NCBI GenBank assembly: GCA_045657645.1
Contig: JAZOTL010000135.1
Location: forward strand, 1-27,029
From: RGIG7300 sp045657645
GTDB lineage: Bacteria > Bacillota > Clostridia > Oscillospirales > CAG-272
DNA length: 27,029 nt
Direction of reading: 5' to 3'
In this document: piece by piece, positions 8,201-15,615 of the stretch
Position numbering within the stretch: position 1 is the first letter of the stretch
Layout of the letters: the number at the start of each line of letters is the position of its first letter
Notes under the pieces: generated by a model
Told to the model about the DNA's origin: nothing
Seen by the model: only the letters and a program-made list of their open reading frames with translations
Databases searched by the model: none
Program-made: the position numbers and the translations under genes

Positions 8201-9100
8201 TTATTTATTTAAACCGTGTTTGCCCAAAAGCTTTAGCACAAAAGGATAAATTATAACGATGAAAATAACAAGGATAAAATATCGTATACCGTCACCTAAA
8301 AGGTTATCCCCCACAATAGGCTTAAGGCCGCTTTTAAGTAGCAGGGCAATAACAAGACCTATTATAACTTTGGGTATCTGCATATACACCTTTTTTGTTT
8401 TGGTATCAAAGTTTATAAATCTTTTTTCAACAAAGTAACCTATGGCAAAGGCAATACCTGCCGCTCCGGCTTTAATACAGTCTTTGATGGCTTCATTGGT
8501 TATAAGCTTTTTGTTGCCAAGGGCAAGGGAATAGATTATAAGCGCAAGTGAAATGCAGAGCATTATAAGGGATATAAAAATATCCGCCTTTTTGCTGTCA
8601 TAGGTCTTATCAACCAAATAGAATACCGCCCAAGTTATAATAAGGGTAAGGAGCATTGCTGTTGCCACGTCCTTCAGGGTGTGTACGCCAAGATACATTC
8701 TTGATATTCCCACAAGAACAAAGGCCGCAATGCAAAGTATGCGTAACCATAATTTTTTTGCGGCAAAGCAAAGGGAAGAGTATACCGATGTGGCAGATTG
8801 GGTGTGACCGCTGGGAAAGGAGTAGCTTGTGGCCTCGTCTATGGCGTTGCCCACAGGCTTAAAATCAGGGTCAATTATCCAGGGGCGATTGATGCGGAAG
8901 GTTATCTTAAGTCCTTGTGTAAGGGCTCCGCTTGCAAAAAAGGAAAAGCCTATAGTGTAAGCAAGTCTTTTATTTACGCACCAATACAGTATGCATATTA
9001 AAGCTATCGGAATCAACTCGTGACCAAGAAAGGTCACGGCAGAAAAAAAGCCGTCCAGCAGAGGAGTACGTATTCTTTCAAGAAAGTATAGAAGCTTCAT
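8201..9100 (-). CDS. PAP2-family membrane phosphatase
   Basis: This is an integral membrane protein of 299 residues from the type 2 phosphatidic acid phosphatase family, which removes phosphate from lipid phosphates such as undecaprenyl pyrophosphate or phosphatidic acid. The three phosphatase motifs are all present and in order: KITFRINRP (K-x6-RP), SFPSGH (PSGH) and SRMYLGVHTLKDV (SR-x5-H-x3-D). Hydrophobic helices surround them. After the catalytic core a further four or so membrane segments follow, ending in a basic tail. The start is taken as ATG 9100, with AAGGA just upstream inside the end of the previous gene; an open frame to 9154 has no site. It begins 1 base after the EamA stop, so the two are coupled. 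The substrate cannot be told from the sequence. Confidence 0.9.
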   Translation of the reverse strand: MKLLYFLERIRTPLLDGFFSAVTFLGHELIPIALICILYWCVNKRLAYTIGFSFFASGALTQGLKITFRINRPWIIDPDFKPVGNAIDEATSYSFPSGHTQSATSVYSSLCFAAKKLWLRILCIAAFVLVGISRMYLGVHTLKDVATAMLLTLIITWAVFYLVDKTYDSKKADIFISLIMLCISLALIIYSLALGNKKLITNEAIKDCIKAGAAGIAFAIGYFVEKRFINFDTKTKKVYMQIPKVIIGLVIALLLKSGLKPIVGDNLLGDGIRYFILVIFIVIIYPFVLKLLGKHGLNK

Positions 9101-9101
9101 C

Positions 9102-10025
9102 TTATTTTTCCTTTTTGAAATTAGGTTGGGGCAGTTGTGTAAGGATAACTGCAATGAAAATTATAACTGAACCGATTATCTCGTTTTTTGTGGGTATATC
9201 GGAAAATACTATAATTCCCGCAATTACGGCAAATACCGATTCAAGACTCATTATAAGGCTGGCCACCGTTGGGTTTACGTCCTTTTGTGCAACAACCTGC
9301 AGGGTGTAGGCCACACCGCAAGACATAATGCCGAGGTAAAGAATTTCAATTAAGGCGTTGGGTACGGCGCATATAGAGGCTTTTTCGGTAAACAACATTA
9401 CAATAGCTGAAAGTACCGAAACGGTTAAAAACTCAACTATCGATAAAAGCACGCCGTTTGCCCCGGGTGAAAAGCGGTCAACACATAGAATTTGTATTGC
9501 AAATACAACCGAGCAGGCCATAAGCAGTATATCCCCGTTTTCAAAGGTAAATCCGCCTTGTACGCATAGCAGATAAAGTCCGAAGGGAGCAATAGCTACA
9601 GCGATCCATTCAAGCAGACGCACCTTCTTTTTGAGGAAAAGACCGAGAAGGGGAACTATAACTATGTACATAACGGTAATAAACCCCGCTTTGCCGCTGT
9701 TTGTTCCTGCGGCTATACCAAGCTGTTGCAGGGAAGAGGCAACAAAAAGGGCAACTCCGCATATTATACCGCCTATAAAAGAGGTTTTTACTTTTTTCTT
9801 GTGCTCAATGCTTTTTTTGTTTTCCTTGCGTGTAAGTAACAGGTATACCGGTATAAGCACCACCGCACCTATAAGGAAACGGGAAAAGTTGAGGGTGAAT
9901 GAAGCAACGTGCGCGCTTGCCCCTTCCTGGGCTGCAAAGGCTGAACCCCATATAACGGACGTCAAAAAGAGGAGCATCGAGCCTCTGAAGGATTTCATTT
10001 TAAGTGTTGAATTTTTCTTTTTCAT
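9102..10025 (-). CDS. EamA/DMT-family transporter
   Basis: This 307-residue protein has about ten hydrophobic helices in two EamA repeats. The first repeat opens with LLFLTSVIWGSAFAAQEGA, the typical WGS-F start of drug/metabolite transporters. The second contains the loop LIMSLESVFAVIAGIIVF, which is the hallmark of repeat two. Family members export amino acids, metabolites or drugs through the cytoplasmic membrane, and the substrate here is unknown. It shares an operon with the PAP2 phosphatase. Its start has only a weak AAGG site. Its promoter lies face to face with that of the divergent 10126 gene. Confidence 0.93.
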   Translation of the reverse strand: MKKKNSTLKMKSFRGSMLLFLTSVIWGSAFAAQEGASAHVASFTLNFSRFLIGAVVLIPVYLLLTRKENKKSIEHKKKVKTSFIGGIICGVALFVASSLQQLGIAAGTNSGKAGFITVMYIVIVPLLGLFLKKKVRLLEWIAVAIAPFGLYLLCVQGGFTFENGDILLMACSVVFAIQILCVDRFSPGANGVLLSIVEFLTVSVLSAIVMLFTEKASICAVPNALIEILYLGIMSCGVAYTLQVVAQKDVNPTVASLIMSLESVFAVIAGIIVFSDIPTKNEIIGSVIIFIAVILTQLPQPNFKKEK

Positions 10026-10035
10026 TACGCTTGCC

Positions 10036-10064
10036 TTGACATTGATATAATTAAATAATATAAT
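10036..10064 (+). promoter_or_regulatory. Consensus promoter for the 10126-12204 gene
   Basis: A perfect TTGACA (10036-10041), a 17-base spacer and a perfect TATAAT (10059-10064) predict a start near 10071. Nothing in the sequence shows an operator palindrome, but the element overlaps the leader of the opposing EamA transcript. Confidence 0.85.
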
Positions 10065-10084
10065 TAAAATATACTTTGAGTGTT

Positions 10085-10113
10085 ATTTTAACATATCGAC
10101 TATCTTTTATCAA
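10085..10113 (-). promoter_or_regulatory. Promoter for the EamA-PAP2 operon
   Basis: On the minus strand TTGATA (10113-10108), a 17-base spacer and TAAAAT (10090-10085) predict a start near 10078. The -35 box shares bases with the ribosome binding site of the plus-strand gene (CAAGGAG, 10111-10117). Confidence 0.6.
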
Positions 10114-10125
10114 GGAGTATTTTCA

Positions 10126-12204
10126 ATGGCAGAAAGAAATTATGAATTCAGAAAGCGTATGCTTGAGGTACACCGCCCAAACAGACGTGATACATCAAAG
10201 CATCCCTGTGATAATCAAACAGTTATAGATGAGGGTTGGACTATAATTATACCCCGTGGTGCAGATACAGTTCTTATGAACGCCGCCCGTGACCTTGAGG
10301 ATTATTTCTTCGTTTCTATGGATATTACCGTAGGTTTCGGGTATACGGCAGAAGCGGGCAAAAAGGTTATCGAATATAGTATTGATAATACCCTTGAAGA
10401 AAATTCATACAGATTTTTTGTGGGTGAAGATAAAGTGCTTCTCTGCGGTTATGACAGCCGTGCGGCGGCACAGGCAGGATACTTCCTTGAAGACCTTATG
10501 AATCTTGCAGAGGCCCCCTTCCTTGACAGATGCGATACGGTGCGTACACCTATGTTTTCTCCCCGTATGGTTCACTCGGGCTACGGACTTGATATGTTCC
10601 CCGATGAGCATATGCGCAATATTGCTCACGCAGGCATAAACGCGCTTCTTATATTTGTTTGCGACGTTGATATTACCCCCCACGGCTATCAGGACTTTAA
10701 CGACCTTTGTGTGCGTGCGGCAAAGTTTGGTATAGACGTATATGCATACAGCTATATGCTCAGCCGCGTTCATCCCGAGGATGATGGCGCAGAGGAGTTT
10801 TATGAAAACCTCTACGGCAGACTTTTTGAACGCTGTCCCTATTTTAAGGGAGTAATTTTTGTTGGTGAATCCTGCGAGATACCAAGTAAGGACCCACACA
10901 CCACAGGTATATTGCGCCGCGACAATCTTGATGAAAACGGTCAGCCTATTATTAAGGATAAGCCCAGTCCCGGTTGGTGGCCCTGTTATGACTATCCCCT
11001 CTGGCTCAATATGGTGAAGCGTATAATCAGAAGCAAAAAGGCTGATGCGGATATAGTATTCTGGACCTATAACTGGGGTTACGTTGAGGAAAAATACCGC
11101 CTTGAGCTTTTGCGTAATATCCCTACCGACGTTACTTTGCTTGTTACATTTGAAATGTTTGAGGACGTTGTGCGTGACGGCATTGCAAACCGTACCGTTG
11201 ACTATTCTCTCTTCTTTGAGGGTCCCGGTCAGTATTTCTTGAGCGAGGCCAAGCTTGCAAAGGAAAGGGGAATACGTCTTTATGCAATGACAAATACCGG
11301 CGGTCTTACCTGGGACGTGGGTACAATACCCTATGAGCCTGCACCCTATCAATGGATGCGCCGTTACAACGAGATGAAGGATGCCCACGAAAAGTACGGC
11401 CTGTGTGGAACAATGGACAGCCACCACTACGGCTTCTATCCCTCTTTTATTTCCGACCTTGCAAAATGGGCGTTCTACAAACCTTTTTCAAATCTTGACG
11501 AAATACTGCGCAAGCTTGCCGTTCGTGATTTCTCGGAAGAAACGGCAGACCGCGTGCTTGAAGCATATGCATATTTCAGCGATGGTATAAGATATCTTGT
11601 TTCAACAAACGAAGATCAATACGGCCCCTTCCGTATAGGCCCCTCCTATCCTTTACTCCTGTTTAAGGATACCGATGCCGTATTCCCCTCTGTGCCTTAC
11701 GCTCACTTTGGCGGTAACGAGATATGCAATCCTATGTATCAGTATGACCTTTCCAGTCAAGGTCAATGGGACAAGATAAATTATGAGATAAAGTGCCACT
11801 CTAAAACAGCGGAGCTTTATGATAAGGGTTGTGCTATTCTTGAAGAAGTTATCCCCACAATCAAGGAGCACAAGAAAAAATACGCAGAGCTTCTTTTAAA
11901 TATGTGCCGTTTTGTGCGTAATGCTGCCCGTACCACCGTTAACGTTAAGGAATGGAAAAAGCGTAAGGAGATGCTTTTGGATGCCAAGGGCGCTGAAAAG
12001 GGAAGACTTGTTTCCGAAATGTATGAGATAGGCAAGCGTGACCTTGAAAATGCAAGGGAAACCATTGCCCTTGTTGAGTTCGATTCAAGACTTGGTTATG
12101 AACCAAGTATGGAATATATGTGCGACCGAGAGCACCTTGAATGGAAGATAAAGATGACCGAAAACGTTATAGAAAACGAGCTTTGTCTTTATGGCGAAAA
12201 ATAA
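10126..12204 (+). CDS. Cytosolic TIM-barrel glycoside-hydrolase-like protein with GH20b/GH67-type N-terminal domain
   Basis: I recognise the architecture but not a specific enzyme. Residues about 35-143 look like the ancillary alpha/beta domain in front of GH20, GH67 and GH84 barrels: a strand ending IIPRGADT, then AARDLEDYF and YRFFVGEDKVLLCGYDSRAA. From residue 145 (SPRMVHSGYGLDMF) a TIM-barrel pattern follows, with alternating strands such as NALLIFVCDVD, IDVYAYSY, GVIFVGESCEIP (acidic E248 and E251), DIVFWTYNWGY, LLVTFEMFED and SLFFEGPGQ (E365). The acids at strand ends are candidate catalytic residues. A helical C-terminal region (about 500-692) closes the 692 residues. There is no signal peptide, so it acts in the cytosol on imported or internal glycosides. 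An AAGGAG site precedes ATG 10126. It is monocistronic, with its own promoter and terminator. Confidence 0.65.
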   Translation: MAERNYEFRKRMLEVHRPNRRDTSKHPCDNQTVIDEGWTIIIPRGADTVLMNAARDLEDYFFVSMDITVGFGYTAEAGKKVIEYSIDNTLEENSYRFFVGEDKVLLCGYDSRAAAQAGYFLEDLMNLAEAPFLDRCDTVRTPMFSPRMVHSGYGLDMFPDEHMRNIAHAGINALLIFVCDVDITPHGYQDFNDLCVRAAKFGIDVYAYSYMLSRVHPEDDGAEEFYENLYGRLFERCPYFKGVIFVGESCEIPSKDPHTTGILRRDNLDENGQPIIKDKPSPGWWPCYDYPLWLNMVKRIIRSKKADADIVFWTYNWGYVEEKYRLELLRNIPTDVTLLVTFEMFEDVVRDGIANRTVDYSLFFEGPGQYFLSEAKLAKERGIRLYAMTNTGGLTWDVGTIPYEPAPYQWMRRYNEMKDAHEKYGLCGTMDSHHYGFYPSFISDLAKWAFYKPFSNLDEILRKLAVRDFSEETADRVLEAYAYFSDGIRYLVSTNEDQYGPFRIGPSYPLLLFKDTDAVFPSVPYAHFGGNEICNPMYQYDLSSQGQWDKINYEIKCHSKTAELYDKGCAILEEVIPTIKEHKKKYAELLLNMCRFVRNAARTTVNVKEWKKRKEMLLDAKGAEKGRLVSEMYEIGKRDLENARETIALVEFDSRLGYEPSMEYMCDREHLEWKIKMTENVIENELCLYGEK

Positions 12205-12211
12205 ATAAGTT

Positions 12212-12240
12212 AAAAAATACCCGTTTTGCGGGTATTTTTT
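12212..12240 (+). terminator. Rho-independent terminator of the 10126-12204 gene
   Basis: AAAAAATACCCG (12212-12223) pairs with CGGGTATTTTTT (12229-12240) around loop TTTTG, with a built-in T-run. Confidence 0.93.
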
Positions 12241-12380
12241 AATAATTATGTAAGAGTAATCGGAAATAAAAACGTCTAATAGATGAAAGGGGGAAGGACC
12301 CACGGAAAAGCAAGGCTATAACGCAAATCATAAAAATAACCGAGAGATAAAACAGCTTCTGTAAAGAGGCTGTTTTTTTA
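12241..12380 (+). ncRNA. Candidate small RNA or leader between two terminators, unassigned
   Basis: This 140-base stretch has no coding frame of note and lies between the terminator of the upstream gene and a second terminator (12349-12379). It contains possible short helices: TCGG near 12260 with CCGA near 12340, CGTCT/AGATG around 12273-12285, and GGG/CCC around 12290-12301. These look like a closed multi-helix fold ending in an intrinsic terminator. A good promoter of its own was not found, and it matches none of the riboswitch or ribozyme cores I can recall. It may be a released 3' UTR RNA or plain spacer with a backup terminator. Confidence 0.3.
12349..12379 (+). terminator. Second terminator in the 12205-12474 intergenic region
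   Basis: AAAACAGC (12349-12356) pairs with GCTGTTTT (12369-12376) and is followed by T-rich sequence. It lies upstream of the promoter for the M24-fold gene, so it ends a transcript that comes from the left. Confidence 0.75.
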
Positions 12381-12403
12381 TTTCACAATATTTTTGAAAA
12401 CTG

Positions 12404-12432
12404 TTGATTTTTAACACATTAAATAGTATAAT
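12404..12432 (+). promoter_or_regulatory. Promoter for the M24-fold/creatininase-family pair
   Basis: TTGATT (12404-12409), a 17-base spacer and TATAAT (12427-12432) predict a start near 12439, some 36 bases before the ATG. Confidence 0.75.
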
Positions 12433-12474
12433 TAACCTATCTGATTAAAGTTATTAAAATTAAGGAGACATAAA

Positions 12475-13647
12475 ATGAGCAGAATTTGTATTCCCGATCA
12501 CGAATATAAGGAAAGAGTGCAGAGAGCCGCAGCCCTTATCCAGAAGGCAGGTCTTGACGTACTTATCGTTAACTCTACCGAATCCGACTACGCAAACGTA
12601 AGATATTTCTCAGGCTTCTGGCCTTTGTTTGAGCGTGCAGGTGTTGCTATCTCTGCAAATGGCGACGCAGCTCTTATGGTTGGCCCCGAGTCCAGAGAGT
12701 TCGGTGGTGACAGAAACAAGCTTGATAAGATCTTTGTGCTTAAGGCATACCGCGAGGGTGCTGACCCCAGCTATCCCGAGCTTCAGGCTGATACATACCA
12801 CGACGTATTCAAGGCTATCGGTGTTACCGGTAACAAGCTCCGCATTGGTGTTGCTTCCTACCTTGATACTTCCGTTACTATTTACAACGCTATCGTTGAT
12901 GCGTTCCCCGAAGCTGAGATCGTTGATGCAAACCACATTATGATAGCTCTTCGTTCCATTAAAACAGCAAGCGAAATTGCTTGTCTGCGTGAGGGTTACA
13001 GAATTGCAGAGCTTGCTACAAAGCAGGTTATTAAGGAGATCAAGCCCGGTATGACCGAGCTTCAGATGGTTGGTGTTGCACAGAGAGTTGTTTACGAAGA
13101 AGGCGCTGAGTATGAAGGTCTTCCTATGTACGTGTTCTCCGAAGCTTCCACCCGTCACGCTATCTCCCGTTCTTCCTACAGAAAGTTTGAAAAGGGCGAT
13201 ATCGTTCAGCTTAACCTTTCCGCAAAGATTGACGGTTACTCCGCTGCTATCGGTTATCCTATCGTTCTTGGTAAGCTCGAAGGCAGACGCAAAGAGGTTG
13301 TAATGTTCGGCCGTGAGGCTCATATCTGGACACAGAATCAGATAAAGGCAGGCGTTCCCGCTTCCAAGATAGCAAAGGACTTCTACCAGTACTATGTTGA
13401 TAACGGCTTTAAGGATAACTTTGTATACGGTCCTCTCCACGGTACAGGTATGATTGAGGTTGAGGCTCCTTGGTGTGAAACCTCTTCTACATATGACCTT
13501 CAGGAAAATATGTGCTACCAGATAGATACCTACATTTCCACCGATACCTTCGGCGTTCGTTGGGAAAAGGGTATTGCGGTAACCAAGGACGGCTTTGATA
13601 TGCTTTGTCCCGAGGTTCCTGAAACCTGCATCGAAATTGATTGCTAA
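12475..13647 (+). CDS. M24B-fold (creatinase/aminopeptidase P-like) protein with altered metal site
   Basis: The 390 residues have the creatinase N-terminal domain (about 10-150, with SDYANVRYFSGF) and the C-terminal pita-bread domain of M24 enzymes. Active Xaa-Pro aminopeptidases hold two metals with Asp, Asp, His, Glu, Glu. Here the first Asp is N247 (VQLNLS), the second is A258 (DGYSAAIG), the first Glu is D351 (YQIDTY), and only H322 (HGTGM) and E364 (GVRWEKG) remain. From memory, Pseudomonas creatinase, a metal-free M24-fold amidinohydrolase, carries the same Asn and Ala replacements. H228 falls where its catalytic His (232) lies, but its Glu262 would be G260 here. A metal-free hydrolase or a non-catalytic partner is therefore more likely than a classical PepQ/PepP. 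A strong AAGGAGA site precedes the ATG. The next gene follows after 9 bases. Confidence 0.85.
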   Translation: MSRICIPDHEYKERVQRAAALIQKAGLDVLIVNSTESDYANVRYFSGFWPLFERAGVAISANGDAALMVGPESREFGGDRNKLDKIFVLKAYREGADPSYPELQADTYHDVFKAIGVTGNKLRIGVASYLDTSVTIYNAIVDAFPEAEIVDANHIMIALRSIKTASEIACLREGYRIAELATKQVIKEIKPGMTELQMVGVAQRVVYEEGAEYEGLPMYVFSEASTRHAISRSSYRKFEKGDIVQLNLSAKIDGYSAAIGYPIVLGKLEGRRKEVVMFGREAHIWTQNQIKAGVPASKIAKDFYQYYVDNGFKDNFVYGPLHGTGMIEVEAPWCETSSTYDLQENMCYQIDTYISTDTFGVRWEKGIAVTKDGFDMLCPEVPETCIEIDC

Positions 13648-13656
13648 GAGGTTGCT

Positions 13657-14394
13657 ATGCAGTTAATAGATATGTTCTATGACCAGATACAGGATGCGGT
13701 AGAAAGAAAGGTTCCTTTCATTATACCCATAGGTACTCTGGAGTATCACGCACAGCATGCTTCCTGCGGAACCGATACTATGGTTGTTACAGGCTGTCTT
13801 CGTGAGCTTGAAAAGGAAAAGGAGATAGTTGTTTGTCCCCCTATCTGGTACGGTGTGGCAAGCTATGCTGTATGCGCACCCAAGCCCGGCCATTTCCATG
13901 TTAATGAGGATAGCTATACCGCATATATCTACGACGTTCTTAAGTCTATGATATACGCAGGCATAAAGAATATATATCTTATCCCTCATCACCAAACAGA
14001 GGGTGCAGGCCTTATGCCTATGACCATTGCATGCCACAAGGCAGCAAAGAAGGTTACTATGGAATATATGGAAGAGACCCTTGGTAAGGGTTGGTGGGGT
14101 AGTGACTCCTACGCTTCCTATTATGAGAATATGGGTAGCGGGGAAGATCCCTTCTCCTACATTAAGGTTATCCCCCTTATAGGTGCAGATGCACAGATAG
14201 AATGCGGCGGCTTTGACCACGCAGGCAAGTGGGAAACATCACTTATGATGGGAACCTGGCCCGAAAACGTTGACCTTTCAAGGTGCGAAAAGAATACCGA
14301 GTGGTTTGCACAGTCCGCAAAGGAAGCAAGCCGCGAAACCGGTGAGCATATGGTTAAATGCACACTTAAATGGCTGCGTGAGGCTATACAGTAA
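13657..14394 (+). CDS. Creatininase-family metal-dependent amidohydrolase
   Basis: The 245 residues belong to the creatininase fold, which includes creatinine amidohydrolase and the mycofactocin peptidase MftE. The metal-binding start IPIGTLEYHAQH-x3-GTD is intact: E29, H31 and D40 have the same spacing as Glu34, His36 and Asp45 of Pseudomonas creatininase. A second site motif, usually NGHxxN/E, is changed to IPHHQTEG (H112, E115). The conserved HAGxxETS appears as H188-A-G-K-W-E193-T-S. So ring-opening or amide/peptide hydrolysis in the cytosol is likely, but the substrate pocket differs from creatininase proper. It sits 9 bases after the M24-fold gene with GAGG as ribosome site, so both are one transcript. 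A hairpin follows the gene. Confidence 0.87.
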   Translation: MQLIDMFYDQIQDAVERKVPFIIPIGTLEYHAQHASCGTDTMVVTGCLRELEKEKEIVVCPPIWYGVASYAVCAPKPGHFHVNEDSYTAYIYDVLKSMIYAGIKNIYLIPHHQTEGAGLMPMTIACHKAAKKVTMEYMEETLGKGWWGSDSYASYYENMGSGEDPFSYIKVIPLIGADAQIECGGFDHAGKWETSLMMGTWPENVDLSRCEKNTEWFAQSAKEASRETGEHMVKCTLKWLREAIQ

Positions 14395-14412
14395 TATAAT
14401 CTAAAAAATGCA

Positions 14413-14441
14413 AATCAGGGTTGTTATTGGCAACCCTGATT
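14413..14441 (+). terminator. Hairpin after the creatininase-family gene
   Basis: AATCAGGGTTG (14413-14423) pairs with CAACCCTGATT (14431-14441) around a 7-base loop. The tail is only moderately T-rich, so termination may be incomplete. Confidence 0.65.
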
Positions 14442-14504
14442 GTTGCTTTACTATATTAATGTGGTAATTTGTCACTTGCGCAAAGTAATAATTGTTCTAT
14501 ATTA

Positions 14505-14533
14505 TTGACATTTTGGTGATTTTATAGTACAAT
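14505..14533 (+). promoter_or_regulatory. Strong promoter of the opp operon
   Basis: TTGACA (14505-14510), a 17-base spacer and TACAAT (14528-14533) predict a start near 14540. This leaves an untranslated leader of about 135 bases before oppB. Confidence 0.85.
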
Positions 14534-14594
14534 ATCCTATATCATAATCGAATAGTATATTCAAATCTTGCAATTAATTATCTAACGCAAATTT

Positions 14595-14622
14595 AAAGAT
14601 CTTCGTTGAAGGGCCTTTTTTT
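14595..14622 (+). terminator. Terminator-like hairpin inside the opp leader
   Basis: An imperfect stem around loop GTT (AAAGATCTTC against GAAGGGCCTTT, with one mismatch and one bulge) is followed at once by a run of seven T. It lies between the promoter and the oppB ribosome site, so it could attenuate the operon. No known riboswitch core was recognised before it. Confidence 0.5.
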
Positions 14623-14675
14623 ATTGGATACACCCTGTTCGTCTATGGAAATATATAAATTGGAGGCTGAATATT

Positions 14676-15602
14676 TTGGATTCAAAATTGGCATTCTATA
14701 TCGTAAAGCGTTTATTGCTTGCGATTTTTACGATATTTCTTGTCATAACTATCACTTTCTTTGCTATGAAGGCTATCCCCGGCGGCCCCTTCCTTAGCGA
14801 AAAATCCCCCAGTGCTGCGGTTACAGCACAGTTAGAGGCAAAGTACGGCTTGGATAAGCCGATTATGGAGCAGTATATTACATACCTTGAAGGTGTCCTT
14901 AAATTCGACTTCGGCCCCTCTATTAAAAATAGAGGTTGGAACGTATCGGATCTGATACTTGACGGTTTTTATACCAGCGGTCAGTTAGGTATTACTGCTG
15001 CGGCAATTGCTGTAGTTGTTGGCTTAACTCTTGGTGCTACTGCTGCTGTATTCCACAATAAGTTTATTGATAAGTTGATAATGGTACTTTCTACAGGCTG
15101 TGTTGCAATGCCGACCTTCGTTATTGCAACGTTGTTATTGTATTTGTTCTGTGTTCAGTTCCCATTATTGCCGTCAAATGGCTCAGAGTGGCAGGGTCTT
15201 ATCTTGCCCGTTATATCCCTTAGTTTGTACCCCACCTCATACATTACACGTTTAACACGTTCAAGCATGCTTGATGTTTTGGGTCAGGACTATATTCGTA
15301 CTGCTCGTGCCAAAGGTGTTTCAGGCGGAAAGGTTATTTTCAAGCACTCTTTGAAAAATGCCGTTACCCCCGTTATTACCTACCTTGGTCCTATGATAGC
15401 ATACATACTTACCGGTAGCCTTGTTATCGAGCAGATATTTGTTGTTCCCGGTTTGGGTAAATATTTTTACTCAAGCATCATCAACCGTGACTATCCTATG
15501 GTTATGGGTACTACCATATTCCTTGCTACAATAATGGTTATTATGACTCTTATATCAGATATATGCTATAAGATCTTTGACCCTCGTGTAGACTTTAATT
15601 GA
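14676..15602 (+). CDS. oppB: Peptide ABC transporter permease, OppB/DppB type
   Basis: This is one of the two membrane permeases of an oligopeptide or dipeptide importer. The 308 residues start with the family N-terminus FYIVKRLLLAIFTIFLV and AIPGGPF, then show the binding-protein-dependent transport domain with about six helices. The EAA loop that docks on the ATPases is seen as DYIRTARAKGVSGGKVIFKH. The usual C-terminal block VIEQIFVVPGLGKYFYSSI is complete. The start is TTG 14676, chosen because TGGAGG lies 9 bases upstream and the conserved sequence begins there. It is the first gene of the operon. Confidence 0.95.
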   Translation: MDSKLAFYIVKRLLLAIFTIFLVITITFFAMKAIPGGPFLSEKSPSAAVTAQLEAKYGLDKPIMEQYITYLEGVLKFDFGPSIKNRGWNVSDLILDGFYTSGQLGITAAAIAVVVGLTLGATAAVFHNKFIDKLIMVLSTGCVAMPTFVIATLLLYLFCVQFPLLPSNGSEWQGLILPVISLSLYPTSYITRLTRSSMLDVLGQDYIRTARAKGVSGGKVIFKHSLKNAVTPVITYLGPMIAYILTGSLVIEQIFVVPGLGKYFYSSIINRDYPMVMGTTIFLATIMVIMTLISDICYKIFDPRVDFN

Positions 15603-15615
15603 TAGGAGGCTAATT

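Noticed and set aside
9101..9154. Longer start for the PAP2 phosphatase
   Set aside because: It would overlap the EamA gene and has no ribosome site; the membrane protein begins naturally at 9100.
12241..12348. Possible c-di-GMP, cobalamin or other known riboswitch
   Set aside because: Fragments such as ACGCAAA and GAAAGGGGG recall such motifs, but the required core order and helices are absent. Kept only as an unassigned candidate.
12319..14592. The decamer TAACGCAAAT occurs before two hairpins (12319-12328 and 14583-14592)
   Set aside because: Ten bases in A/T-rich spacer can match by chance and the flanks do not align.
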